Made by a program: the position numbers and the translations under genes
Shown: positions 41,506 to 49,219 of the stretch, in pieces
How positions within the stretch are numbered: position 1 is the first letter of the stretch
How the letters are laid out: every line of letters starts with the position of its first letter
Assembly (NCBI GenBank): GCA_029983755.1
Contig: JASBYX010000004.1
Coordinates: 1 to 61,827, forward strand
Direction: 5' to 3'
Source: Anaerovoracaceae bacterium
GTDB taxonomy: Bacteria > Bacillota > Clostridia > Peptostreptococcales > Anaerovoracaceae
Length of the DNA stretch: 61,827 bases
Notes under the pieces: generated by a model
What the model was told of the DNA's origin: nothing
The model's input: only the letters and a program-made list of their open reading frames with translations
Databases searched by the model: none

Positions 41506-42501
41506 ATGGCAGTTAATCTAAAAGGAAGACATTTTTTAACACTGATGGACTTCACTCCTGAAGAAATCAGATATATGCTTGACTTAGCTCACGATCTAAA
41601 AGCTAAGAAGAGAGCCGGTATCGTTAACCACCTGCTCAAGGGCAAGAACATCGTTCTATTGTTTGAGAAGACTTCAACTAGAACAAGATGTGCTTTTGAA
41701 GTTGCAGCTATGGACGAGGGTGCCGGAGTTACTTTCCTTGATTCCGGAAGCTCCCAGATGGGCAAGAAGGAATCTCTAGAAGATACAGCTAAGGTTCTAG
41801 GTAGATTCTATGATGGTATCGAGTACAGAGGATACAAGCAGTCAGTTGTTGAGCAGCTAGCTGAGCACGCAGGTGTTCCTGTATGGAATGGTCTGACAGA
41901 CGTTGACCACCCAACTCAGATTCTTGCTGACATGCTCACAATCGAGGAGCACGTTGCTAAGCCTCTTAACAAGGTTAAGGTTGTTTTCGTAGGTGACGTT
42001 AGAAACAACATGGCTTACGCTTGGATGTACGGATGCGCTAAGATGGGTATGCATTTCGTAGCTTATGGTCCACAGGAGCTTTGCGACGAGGTTGACCACA
42101 GCGTTATTGATAGAGCTAAGGAAGTTGCTAAGGAGACGGGTGCAAAGATCGAAGTTAGCAGCGATAAGTCAGTTCTTAAGGGTGCAGATGTAATCTACAC
42201 TGACATTTGGGCATCAATGGGTGAAGAAGCTCAGATTCCTGAGAGAGTTAAGCTTCTAACTCCATTCAGAGTTGATATGGATCTTATGAAGGCAACTGAG
42301 AACGATGATGTTATCTTCCTACACTGCCTACCTTCTTTCCACGACTTTGAGACTACAATGGCTAAGGGTCAGAACGATGAAGGATACGATATCAGAGAGG
42401 TTACTGATGAGGTATTCAGATCTAAGTTCTCAAAGGTATTCGATGAAGCTGAGAACAGAATGCACACAATCAAGGCTGTTATCGTAGCAACTATCGCATA
42501 G
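41506..42501 (+). CDS. arcB: Ornithine carbamoyltransferase, catabolic type
   Basis: Splits citrulline with phosphate into ornithine and carbamoyl phosphate in the arginine deiminase pathway (the reaction is reversible; biosynthetic use is ArgF). The 331 residues have the carbamoyl phosphate motif S-T-R-T-R, D-H-P-T-Q, and ornithine-side H-C-L-P. Context with arcA and arcC right behind makes the catabolic role likely. Extreme codon bias indicates high expression. AAAGGAG precedes the start. Confidence 0.94.
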   Translation: MAVNLKGRHFLTLMDFTPEEIRYMLDLAHDLKAKKRAGIVNHLLKGKNIVLLFEKTSTRTRCAFEVAAMDEGAGVTFLDSGSSQMGKKESLEDTAKVLGRFYDGIEYRGYKQSVVEQLAEHAGVPVWNGLTDVDHPTQILADMLTIEEHVAKPLNKVKVVFVGDVRNNMAYAWMYGCAKMGMHFVAYGPQELCDEVDHSVIDRAKEVAKETGAKIEVSSDKSVLKGADVIYTDIWASMGEEAQIPERVKLLTPFRVDMDLMKATENDDVIFLHCLPSFHDFETTMAKGQNDEGYDIREVTDEVFRSKFSKVFDEAENRMHTIKAVIVATIA

Positions 42502-42512
42502 GTTGATTATTT

Positions 42513-42561
42513 ACAGCCACCATCATGGAGCCCCTTTTGAGGGGCTGCCACTGGTGGCTGT
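42513..42561 (+). terminator. Nested hairpin between arcB and arcA
   Basis: ACAGCCACC (42513-42521) pairs with GGTGGCTGT (42553-42561). Inside, AGCCCC-TTTTGA-GGGGCT forms a second stem. TGATATTTTG follows, a poor T-run, so it may work as a partial terminator or an RNA-stability element. Confidence 0.7.
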
Positions 42562-42666
42562 TGATATTTTGTTGAAAACTCGAAGGGGATTTGATGGCCC
42601 CCGGAGAATGAAGATTTAAGATATAAATTTTAGCACAGTATTTTTTTAACGTGTAAGGAGACTAAT

Positions 42667-43890
42667 ATGAGTTTTGGTATTCACAACTTTTCCGAAATCG
42701 GAAAGTTAAACAAGGTACTTCTCCACAGACTAGGAGAAGAGGTAGAAGGTCTGACACCTGACAATTTTGAGAGATTGCTTTTTGACGACATCCCTTATCT
42801 TAAGATAGCACAGGAGGAGCACGATGAGTTCGCTTCTATTCTTAAGGACAATGGGGTGGAGGTTGTTTACTATGTTGAGGAGACTGCAAAGGCTTTAGCT
42901 GATGAGAAGATCAAGGCTGAGTTCCTTAACAAGATGCTGGATGAAACTCCAACTATCAACTCTCAGACAGTTAAGGATGCTCTTTATGATTATCTTTATG
43001 CTATGGACAACGAGAAGATGGTTGCTAAGATCATCGCAGGTGTTAAGAAGGAAGAACTTGGAAAGCTTCCACAGAATTCACTACAGGATTTTGTTGAGTC
43101 TGACTATCCTTTCTTCATGGGCCCAATGCCTAACCTATACTTCACCAGAGACCCGGGTGCTTGCGTAGGAAATGGACTTAACGTTCACAAGATGCACACT
43201 CCTGCAAGACAGAGAGAAGCATTGTTCCTAGAGTACATGTACAAGCATAACAAGGACTTTGCTCCTGAAGGAACTGAGCTTTGGTACGACTATGAGGATC
43301 CTGCTTCAATAGAAGGTGGTGACGTACTTGTACTGAACAAGGAAACTGTAGCTGTAGGCCTTTCACAGAGAACTTCTGCAAACGCTATCGAAAGATTTGC
43401 TGAGAGAGTTCTTAAGAAGGACAGTTTCAAGAGAGTTCTCGTATTCGATATTCCAAAGAAGAGAGCTTTCATGCACCTAGACACAGTATTTACAATGGTT
43501 GACTTTGACAAGTTCACAATCCATCCTGAAATCGAAGGTTCTCTCAGAATGTTTGAGATCACTTTGAACAAGGAAGGAAAGGCTCAGTTCAAGACAATCA
43601 CAGATACTCTAGAGAGCATCCTGGCTAAGGTTCTTGGAGTTCCTGCAGTTGATCTTATTCGTTGCGGCGGAAACGACCTTATGGCAGCTCAGAGAGAGCA
43701 GTGGAACGATGGTTCAAACACACTTGCAATCGCACCTGGTACAGTAGTTACTTACGAGAGAAACTATGTTTCAAACGATCTACTTGACAAGAAGGGCATC
43801 AAAGTTCTTACTATGAAGAGCTCTGAGGTATCAAGGGGCAGAGGTGGCCCAAGATGCATGTCTTGCCCTGTAAACAGAGAAGATATCTAG
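42667..43890 (+). CDS. arcA: Arginine deiminase
   Basis: Converts arginine to citrulline and ammonia. The 407 residues show the family's F-T-R-D-P, E-G-G-D-V-L, D-T-V-F-T-M (after M-H-L), C-G-G-N-D-L-M-A-A-Q-R-E-Q and the catalytic cysteine in G-G-P-R-C-M-S-C-P. Strong codon bias. It lies between arcB and arcC; the order arcB-arcA-arcC differs from the more common arcA-first order. GTAAGGAG lies before the start. Confidence 0.96.
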   Translation: MSFGIHNFSEIGKLNKVLLHRLGEEVEGLTPDNFERLLFDDIPYLKIAQEEHDEFASILKDNGVEVVYYVEETAKALADEKIKAEFLNKMLDETPTINSQTVKDALYDYLYAMDNEKMVAKIIAGVKKEELGKLPQNSLQDFVESDYPFFMGPMPNLYFTRDPGACVGNGLNVHKMHTPARQREALFLEYMYKHNKDFAPEGTELWYDYEDPASIEGGDVLVLNKETVAVGLSQRTSANAIERFAERVLKKDSFKRVLVFDIPKKRAFMHLDTVFTMVDFDKFTIHPEIEGSLRMFEITLNKEGKAQFKTITDTLESILAKVLGVPAVDLIRCGGNDLMAAQREQWNDGSNTLAIAPGTVVTYERNYVSNDLLDKKGIKVLTMKSSEVSRGRGGPRCMSCPVNREDI

Positions 43891-43945
43891 TTAAATTTCC
43901 AGATATCAAATTCACTTTAAGTTAACTTTAAGGAGAAATAAACGT

Positions 43946-44887
43946 ATGGCAGAAAAAATAGTAATCGCTCTAGGAGGTAATGCTCTTCAGTCCGGTAAGT
44001 CTGAAGCTACAGCAGAGGCTCAGCTAGAGGTTGTAAAGAAGACTTGTGAATACATCGCAGAGATAAGCGCAAAGGGTTATGAGATGGGAGTTGTCCACGG
44101 AAACGGCCCTCAGGTTGGAAGAATTCTTCTGGCTTCAGAGACAGCCAAGGATGTAACTCCTGCAATGCCTTTTGACGTTTGCGGTGCTATGTCTGAGGGA
44201 TACATCGGATACCATTTACAGCAGGCTCTCAAGTACTCTCTAAAGAAGAGAGGCAAGGACTTCCCTGTTCTTACAGTTGTAACCCAGATGGTTGTCGATA
44301 AGGAAGACAAGGGATTCAAGAATCCAACTAAGCCTATCGGACCTTTCTACACAGCTGAAGAAGCTAAGGCACTTGAAGAGACTAAGGGATATGCAATGAA
44401 GGAAGATGCAGGAAGAGGATTCAGAAGAGTAGTTGCTTCTCCAATTCCTGAAGAAATCGTTGAAATCGAAGCTATCAAGCAGCTTTGGCCAACATCAATT
44501 GTTATCTCCTGCGGAGGTGGCGGAATCCCTGTTGTTAAGCACGAGGACGGAAGTCTTGAGGGAGTTGCAGCAGTAATCGATAAGGACTTTGCTGCAGAAC
44601 TTCTCGCTGAACAGGTTGATGCAGATGTTCTCATGATTCTTACAGAAGTTGAGAAGGTTGCTGTTAACTTTAATAAGCCTGATCAGAAGGATCTTGATGA
44701 GCTCACTATCGAAGAGGCTAAGAAGCACATCGAAGACGGACAGTTTGCTCCGGGCTCAATGCTTCCAAAGGTAGAAGCTGCAATGAAGTTCGTTCAGTCA
44801 GGGGAAGGCAAGAAAGCCATTATCACATCTCTTGATAAGGCAATCGAGGCCCTTGAAGGTAAGACAGGAACAACTTTTGTGAAGTAA
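43946..44887 (+). CDS. arcC: Carbamate kinase
   Basis: Makes ATP, ammonia and CO2 from carbamoyl phosphate and ADP, the energy-yielding step of arginine fermentation. The 313 residues have A-L-G-G-N-A-L-Q, H-G-N-G-P-Q-V-G, S-C-G-G-G-G-I-P-V and G-S-M-L-P-K-V-E-A-A, all family signatures. Last gene of the arc set; no arcD follows. The stop codon lies in a small inverted repeat (TTGTGAA / TTCACAA, 44877-44895). Confidence 0.96.
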   Translation: MAEKIVIALGGNALQSGKSEATAEAQLEVVKKTCEYIAEISAKGYEMGVVHGNGPQVGRILLASETAKDVTPAMPFDVCGAMSEGYIGYHLQQALKYSLKKRGKDFPVLTVVTQMVVDKEDKGFKNPTKPIGPFYTAEEAKALEETKGYAMKEDAGRGFRRVVASPIPEEIVEIEAIKQLWPTSIVISCGGGGIPVVKHEDGSLEGVAAVIDKDFAAELLAEQVDADVLMILTEVEKVAVNFNKPDQKDLDELTIEEAKKHIEDGQFAPGSMLPKVEAAMKFVQSGEGKKAIITSLDKAIEALEGKTGTTFVK

Positions 44888-44940
44888 ATTCACAAGATTT
44901 CTGAGTTTGATTTCACAAAATAACAGTTTTCGATACTTGT

Positions 44941-44970
44941 GGGGTAGGTCAATAGGCCTATCCCATTTTC
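44941..44970 (+). terminator. Terminator of the arc genes
   Basis: GGGGTAGG (44941-44948) pairs with CCTATCCC (44957-44964) and is followed by ATTTTCTTT. Confidence 0.8.
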
Positions 44971-45012
44971 TTTAATTGGCATTAGATTGTCAATATATGG
45001 TGACGGTAAATC

Positions 45013-46341
45013 ATGAAAGAATGGATTAGCGAAAGGGTAGATAAGGAAAAGGTAAAGAGCACGCTTTTGGTAGCCATATTCGTTTCAATGGCATCACAGA
45101 TCAGCTTTCACATTTTTTCCGGAGGATTCATAATTGCCTTGTCGGTATTGATAATGGCGATTTTTATGTACCTTCTGGACAATGTAACACCTACATACAT
45201 AGCCATATGCTCCGGAATATTTTCTCCCCTGTTCAGGATGCTCTTTCTAGTGGTGAGCGGGACAGATATTCAGGAGGCTAGCACAGCGGCACTTCCTGAC
45301 ATGGCCTTCTTTTTTACGTATGCAATTTCTTATCCTCTGATATACAAGTTCGTAATTAAGGAACCCAGAAATCTCGTAAACTATCCCACAGCACTTTTTC
45401 TCTGCGATTTCTTCTCGAACATGTCTGAGATGACCATGAGAAGCATAGAAGCCGGACAAAACCTGATCAGCTTTGACACCATAGCTGTTTTGCTCCTTGT
45501 AGCCTTTGTCAGGACGGTTCTGATACAGATGATATTGATTGCAGTTGAAAGATATACCACTGTCCTATTAAGGAGGGAGAACCTCAGCGAGTACAAAAGA
45601 CTTCTGGGTCTGGCGGCGCTCATAGAGGGTGAGCTTCAGATAATGAAGAAGGCTGTTGGAGAAATTGACGGGATGATGAAGGAGGCATTTGAGCTTTACA
45701 AAGACCTGGGAGACAGGGGAATCGATAAAGCAACCTCCGGAAGGGCTCTTGCCATTTCCCAGCATGCCCACGAGATAAGGGGAGACTTTCAGGGAATAAT
45801 AAGTACCATAGCTACAAGTTTTGTTGACCAGTATGACGATCCCCCACTTACCATTAAGGAGATCATCGGAATCGAAAGAGAATTGGTCCTTGGCATCGCA
45901 AACATCAAAAGCCAAGGTGTGTCCATAGTAATCAAGGCTAAAATAAACTTCCTGGTTGACGGATACTTTAAGATGATGTCAATTGTAAGAAACCTGATGG
46001 TAAATGCAGTGGAATCATTTGACGGCAAATCAGGAAGTCTCATCGTAGATCTGGATGAAGACGGAGACAACTATATTCTTAAGTTCATGGACAACGGGGG
46101 AGGGATGACAGAAAGCCAAATCGAATCGATTTTTCTTCCCGGATTTTCAACAAAATTCAGCGAAGACACAGGAAAGATACAAAGAGGTATAGGCCTTAGC
46201 GTTGTAAAAGATTATGTGGAAAACGGATTTGATGGTAAGATTACAGTTGCAAGTGAAAAGGGTAAGGGAACAACATTCACGATAACTTTCAAAAAGAGTA
46301 CCTTCAGCGAGGTGGAGCAGGATGAGATATTACATAGTTGA
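45013..46341 (+). CDS. glnK: Sensor histidine kinase, GlnK (YcbA)-like
   Basis: A 442-residue membrane kinase. About six helices fill residues 18-185, without a large outer domain, so the signal is probably sensed in or at the membrane. A dimerisation helix with H251-A-H253-E-I-R-G-D-F-Q is the likely phosphorylation site. The ATP domain has N-L-M-V-N-A-V-E-S-F, D-N-G-G-G-M and G-I-G-L-S-V-V-K. The architecture and the partner regulator match the Bacillus subtilis glutamine sensor GlnK, which is unrelated to the PII protein GlnK. Overlaps the regulator gene by 20 bases. Confidence 0.78.
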   Translation: MKEWISERVDKEKVKSTLLVAIFVSMASQISFHIFSGGFIIALSVLIMAIFMYLLDNVTPTYIAICSGIFSPLFRMLFLVVSGTDIQEASTAALPDMAFFFTYAISYPLIYKFVIKEPRNLVNYPTALFLCDFFSNMSEMTMRSIEAGQNLISFDTIAVLLLVAFVRTVLIQMILIAVERYTTVLLRRENLSEYKRLLGLAALIEGELQIMKKAVGEIDGMMKEAFELYKDLGDRGIDKATSGRALAISQHAHEIRGDFQGIISTIATSFVDQYDDPPLTIKEIIGIERELVLGIANIKSQGVSIVIKAKINFLVDGYFKMMSIVRNLMVNAVESFDGKSGSLIVDLDEDGDNYILKFMDNGGGMTESQIESIFLPGFSTKFSEDTGKIQRGIGLSVVKDYVENGFDGKITVASEKGKGTTFTITFKKSTFSEVEQDEILHS

Positions 46342-47176
46342 CGACAGTATAGGAATCGTCAAGGCGATAGAAAATATAATAGAGAGTAGGGATATCGGAG
46401 ATGTGATAGGGTTTGAAACCATGCCGGACAAAGCCGTGGAGGAAATAATATTGAAAAAGCCGGACATAGTTTTGGTCGACCTTCTCATGCCAACCATGGA
46501 TGGCATAGAGCTTGTGAAGAAGGTGAGTTCTATAAACAAAAACATTTCATTTGTGATGATCTCAAAGGTCAGTGACAAGGAAATGATCGCCCAAGCGTAC
46601 GATGCAGGCATTGAATTCTTCATTCAAAAACCCATAAATCTGAAAGAGATAGAGTCGGTACTTGGAAATGTAGCAGAAAAGCGCAAGATGAACTCCATGA
46701 TGAACGACATCAAGGGGATATTTCGGGATGAAAACAGTCAAGAGCAGTCACTACAGAAAAGCTCCCAAGAAGGTGAAGGATATGGGGACATAATTCTCTT
46801 TCTGGGGATGCTGGGTATGAACGGGGAAAAGGGCACCACGGATATTATAAGCGTATGCAGATACCTTCTAAAGCACGGGGGTTTTTACAACAAAACAGCT
46901 CTCGAAGAGGTGGCGGACTTGAGTGGCGATAGCAGTAAGAATATAGAGCAACGAATGCGACGTGCTATCAAAAAAGGCCTGAGCAATGTGGCGAGCATAG
47001 GATTATCTGACTACGGCAACGATATATTTCAAGTCTATGCTAACTATGTATTTGACTTTAAAAGTATAAAAGATGAAATGAATTACATAGAAGGAAAGAA
47101 GCAAAACGGCGGAAGGGTTGCAATTCCTAAGTTCATAGATGGGTTGATAATGTATAAAAATTCTAAAAATGTATAA
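46322..47176 (+). CDS. glnL: Response regulator, GlnL (YcbB)-like
   Basis: A 284-residue regulator. The receiver domain (1-120) has Asp8, the phosphoacceptor Asp53 in L-V-D-L-L-M-P and Lys in Q-K-P. The C-terminal part (about 155-280) is the YcbB-type DNA-binding domain, marked by the helical R-M-R-R-A-I-K-K-G-L-S-N-V-A-S and Y-V-F-D-F-K-S-I. In B. subtilis the pair turns on a glutaminase and a glutamine transporter; here the next gene is a transporter of that kind. Confidence 0.82.
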   Translation: MRYYIVDDSIGIVKAIENIIESRDIGDVIGFETMPDKAVEEIILKKPDIVLVDLLMPTMDGIELVKKVSSINKNISFVMISKVSDKEMIAQAYDAGIEFFIQKPINLKEIESVLGNVAEKRKMNSMMNDIKGIFRDENSQEQSLQKSSQEGEGYGDIILFLGMLGMNGEKGTTDIISVCRYLLKHGGFYNKTALEEVADLSGDSSKNIEQRMRRAIKKGLSNVASIGLSDYGNDIFQVYANYVFDFKSIKDEMNYIEGKKQNGGRVAIPKFIDGLIMYKNSKNV

Positions 47177-47185
47177 TAAATTTAT

Positions 47186-47215
47186 TTGAGTTTTTTTGAG
47201 TTTTTCTGAACTGTG
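47186..47215 (+). promoter_or_regulatory. Tandem direct repeats before the symporter, candidate GlnL site
   Basis: TTGAGTTTTT occurs twice in direct succession (47186-47195, 47196-47205), followed by the weaker CTGAACTGTG. The 10-base step places each copy on the same face of the helix. GlnL of B. subtilis binds a pair of TTTTGT direct repeats at 10-base spacing, so the layout fits although the exact bases differ. Confidence 0.55.
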
Positions 47216-47293
47216 ATGTTAAAATTTAGACAAGATTTATATAAAGATTTTCTCAAATTTTAAATGACAAGTATTATGAAAGGAGAACTCATT

Positions 47294-48826
47294 ATGGATT
47301 TAGCTAAAATCACAGGCGTCATAGATGGTTATATCTGGGCCATTCCACTAGTAGTGGTAGCGATTTGCGTGGGTTTATTTTTCACTATCAGCATGGGCGT
47401 TCCTCAGGTTCGTCTAATCAAAGACATGGTTAAGTACCTTCTAAAAGGTAATAGCAACTCTAAAGAAGGTATATCATCTTTCCAGGGTTTTGCAATGGCT
47501 CTTGGAGGCAGAATCGGAGTTGGTAATATCGCAGGTGTTGCAACTGCCATTTGCTTCGGAGGCCCGGGAGCAGTATTCTGGATGTGGCTTATTGCCATCG
47601 TAGGCGCAGGTTCTGCATACGCTGAGTCTTCACTGGCACAGATCTACAAGGAGAAGATCGGTGGAGAGTATCGTGGTGGTCCTGCTTACTACATTGAAAA
47701 AGGTTTCTCTCATATGCCTAAGTTCGGAAGAGCCTTTGCAATACTTTTCGCCATCACCGGCGTCATTGCAAACGGATTCACCGGACCTACAATTCAGGCT
47801 TTCAATATCACTGATGCAACCAAGAATGCATGGGGAATCTCACCATGGATATCCGGAGCTGTAATTGCAATTCTGTTCGCACTTGTAGTATTCGGAGGAA
47901 TGAAGAGAATCGGTAGAACTGCTGAGATCATCGTTCCAATCATGGCTATAGCATATATCTTGCTCGCACTTATTATTTTGTTCGTTAATTACAATAAGAT
48001 CATCCCTACATTTGGAGTTATCTTCAGATCTGCATTCAACATGGAAGCAGTTTATGGAGCCGTTTGGGGCAGCACTATCATATGGGGTGTTAAGAGAGGT
48101 ATCTACTCTAACGAAGCCGGTATGGGATCCGGAGCACATGCATCTGCAGCTGCAGAAGTTTCCCACCCTGCAAAGCAAGGTCTTGCACAGTCCTTCTCAG
48201 TATATGTTGATACACTTCTTGTATGTACTGCAACAGCAATCATGATCATTTCTACTAACATGTTCAACGTGCAGAATGAGAACACTAAGGAATTCATCGT
48301 TCAGAATATATCACCTGACATCAATCCTGGAACAGGATATACACAGCTTGCAATAGACTCTCTAATTCCGGGATTCGGCTCAGGATTCATTGCAATCGCA
48401 GTATTCTTCTTCGCATTCACAACTTTGCTTTCCTTCGCTTTCTATACTGATGCAAACGCATCATACATTGCAAGGGGTGCTAAGTCTGAATCCACAAGGA
48501 AGGCAATAGTTACCGGTTCAAAGATTATCCTCACAGTTATAATCTTCTGGGGATCAATCAGGTCTTCCGATGCTGCTTGGAACTTGGCTGACATAGGTGT
48601 TGGTCTAATGGCTTGGGTTAACCTTGTAGCTATCTTCCTACTTCAGAAGAAAGTTCGAGTTGTATTCAAGGATTACGAGAAGCAGAAGAAGATGGGTCTG
48701 GATCCTGTATTTGTACCTGAAGACTGTGGCATCAACGCACCACTTTGGGATGAAATTGTAGAAACCAAGTATGCTGATCAGCTGACAGCAAAGAGAAATG
48801 CTGAGGGTAAACCTGAAGCAAAGTAA
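47294..48826 (+). CDS. Sodium:alanine/glutamine symporter (AGCS family)
   Basis: A 510-residue transporter with 11 or so helices. Start 47294 (M-D-L-A-K-I) has AAAGGAG in front; the in-frame ATG at 47264 lies upstream of that site. Family motifs: G-R-I-G-V-G-N-I-A-G-V-A-T-A and S-N-E-A-G-M-G-S-G-A-H-A-S-A-A. AGCS members import alanine, glycine or glutamine with sodium. The GlnK/GlnL-like pair directly upstream makes glutamine the likely substrate. Confidence 0.9.
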   Translation: MDLAKITGVIDGYIWAIPLVVVAICVGLFFTISMGVPQVRLIKDMVKYLLKGNSNSKEGISSFQGFAMALGGRIGVGNIAGVATAICFGGPGAVFWMWLIAIVGAGSAYAESSLAQIYKEKIGGEYRGGPAYYIEKGFSHMPKFGRAFAILFAITGVIANGFTGPTIQAFNITDATKNAWGISPWISGAVIAILFALVVFGGMKRIGRTAEIIVPIMAIAYILLALIILFVNYNKIIPTFGVIFRSAFNMEAVYGAVWGSTIIWGVKRGIYSNEAGMGSGAHASAAAEVSHPAKQGLAQSFSVYVDTLLVCTATAIMIISTNMFNVQNENTKEFIVQNISPDINPGTGYTQLAIDSLIPGFGSGFIAIAVFFFAFTTLLSFAFYTDANASYIARGAKSESTRKAIVTGSKIILTVIIFWGSIRSSDAAWNLADIGVGLMAWVNLVAIFLLQKKVRVVFKDYEKQKKMGLDPVFVPEDCGINAPLWDEIVETKYADQLTAKRNAEGKPEAK

Positions 48827-48949
48827 TACCAAAACTATAAATAATACAAAGATAAAAGTAATACCAAATTCTCATAACGAAATATACAACTTCGTATAAA
48901 ATCTTCATTCGCGGGAAAACAAAACACCTTATAACCTTCCCCGCAAAAG

Positions 48950-49010
48950 AAGCTCCGGCTAGGGCTATTAGGCTGAATTTCTCTAAATGCCTCCTGGTCG
49001 GGGCTTTTTT
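48950..49010 (+). terminator. Long-stem terminator after the symporter
   Basis: AAGCTCCGGCTAGG (48950-48963) pairs base for base, allowing G-U pairs, with CCTGGTCGGGGCTT (48993-49006), followed by six T. A second hairpin GCGGGAA / TTCCCCGC (48911-48944) precedes it. Confidence 0.85.
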
Positions 49011-49060
49011 CTATGGGAAAAGTGTTTAGAGGCAGGTGTTTTGTGATATACTGTCTTGAA

Positions 49061-49137
49061 GAAAGCATCGTAGGAACACTAGAATACATGGTCAAAGTAT
49101 CACTGAAAGAAAGCAGCATAGAAACGCTAGAATGCAG
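49061..49137. repeat. Two imperfect 29-base direct repeats in a gene-free stretch
   Basis: 49061-49089 and 49109-49137 agree at about 22 of 29 positions (GAAAGCA-C-TAG-AAC-CTAGAAT-CA pattern), spaced 48 bases. The rest of 49011-49219 shows no ORF and no RNA fold I recognise. Confidence 0.65.
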
Positions 49138-49219
49138 ATTTGAATAAAAACTAAAGTAAGACTCTAAGAGCAACTTAGAGGAAGAATAAATCCCGGCGAT
49201 AACAGATGAGAGAGAAAAA

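Noticed and set aside
44877..44895. TTGTGAA-N5-TTCACAA at the arcC stop codon, resembling a Rex operator
   Set aside because: It lies at the end of a gene rather than at a promoter, and its half-site spacing is one base longer than the Rex consensus.
49061..49137. A CRISPR array or integrated element in the repeats before the U32 gene
   Set aside because: Only two imperfect copies with no spacer pattern and no cas genes.
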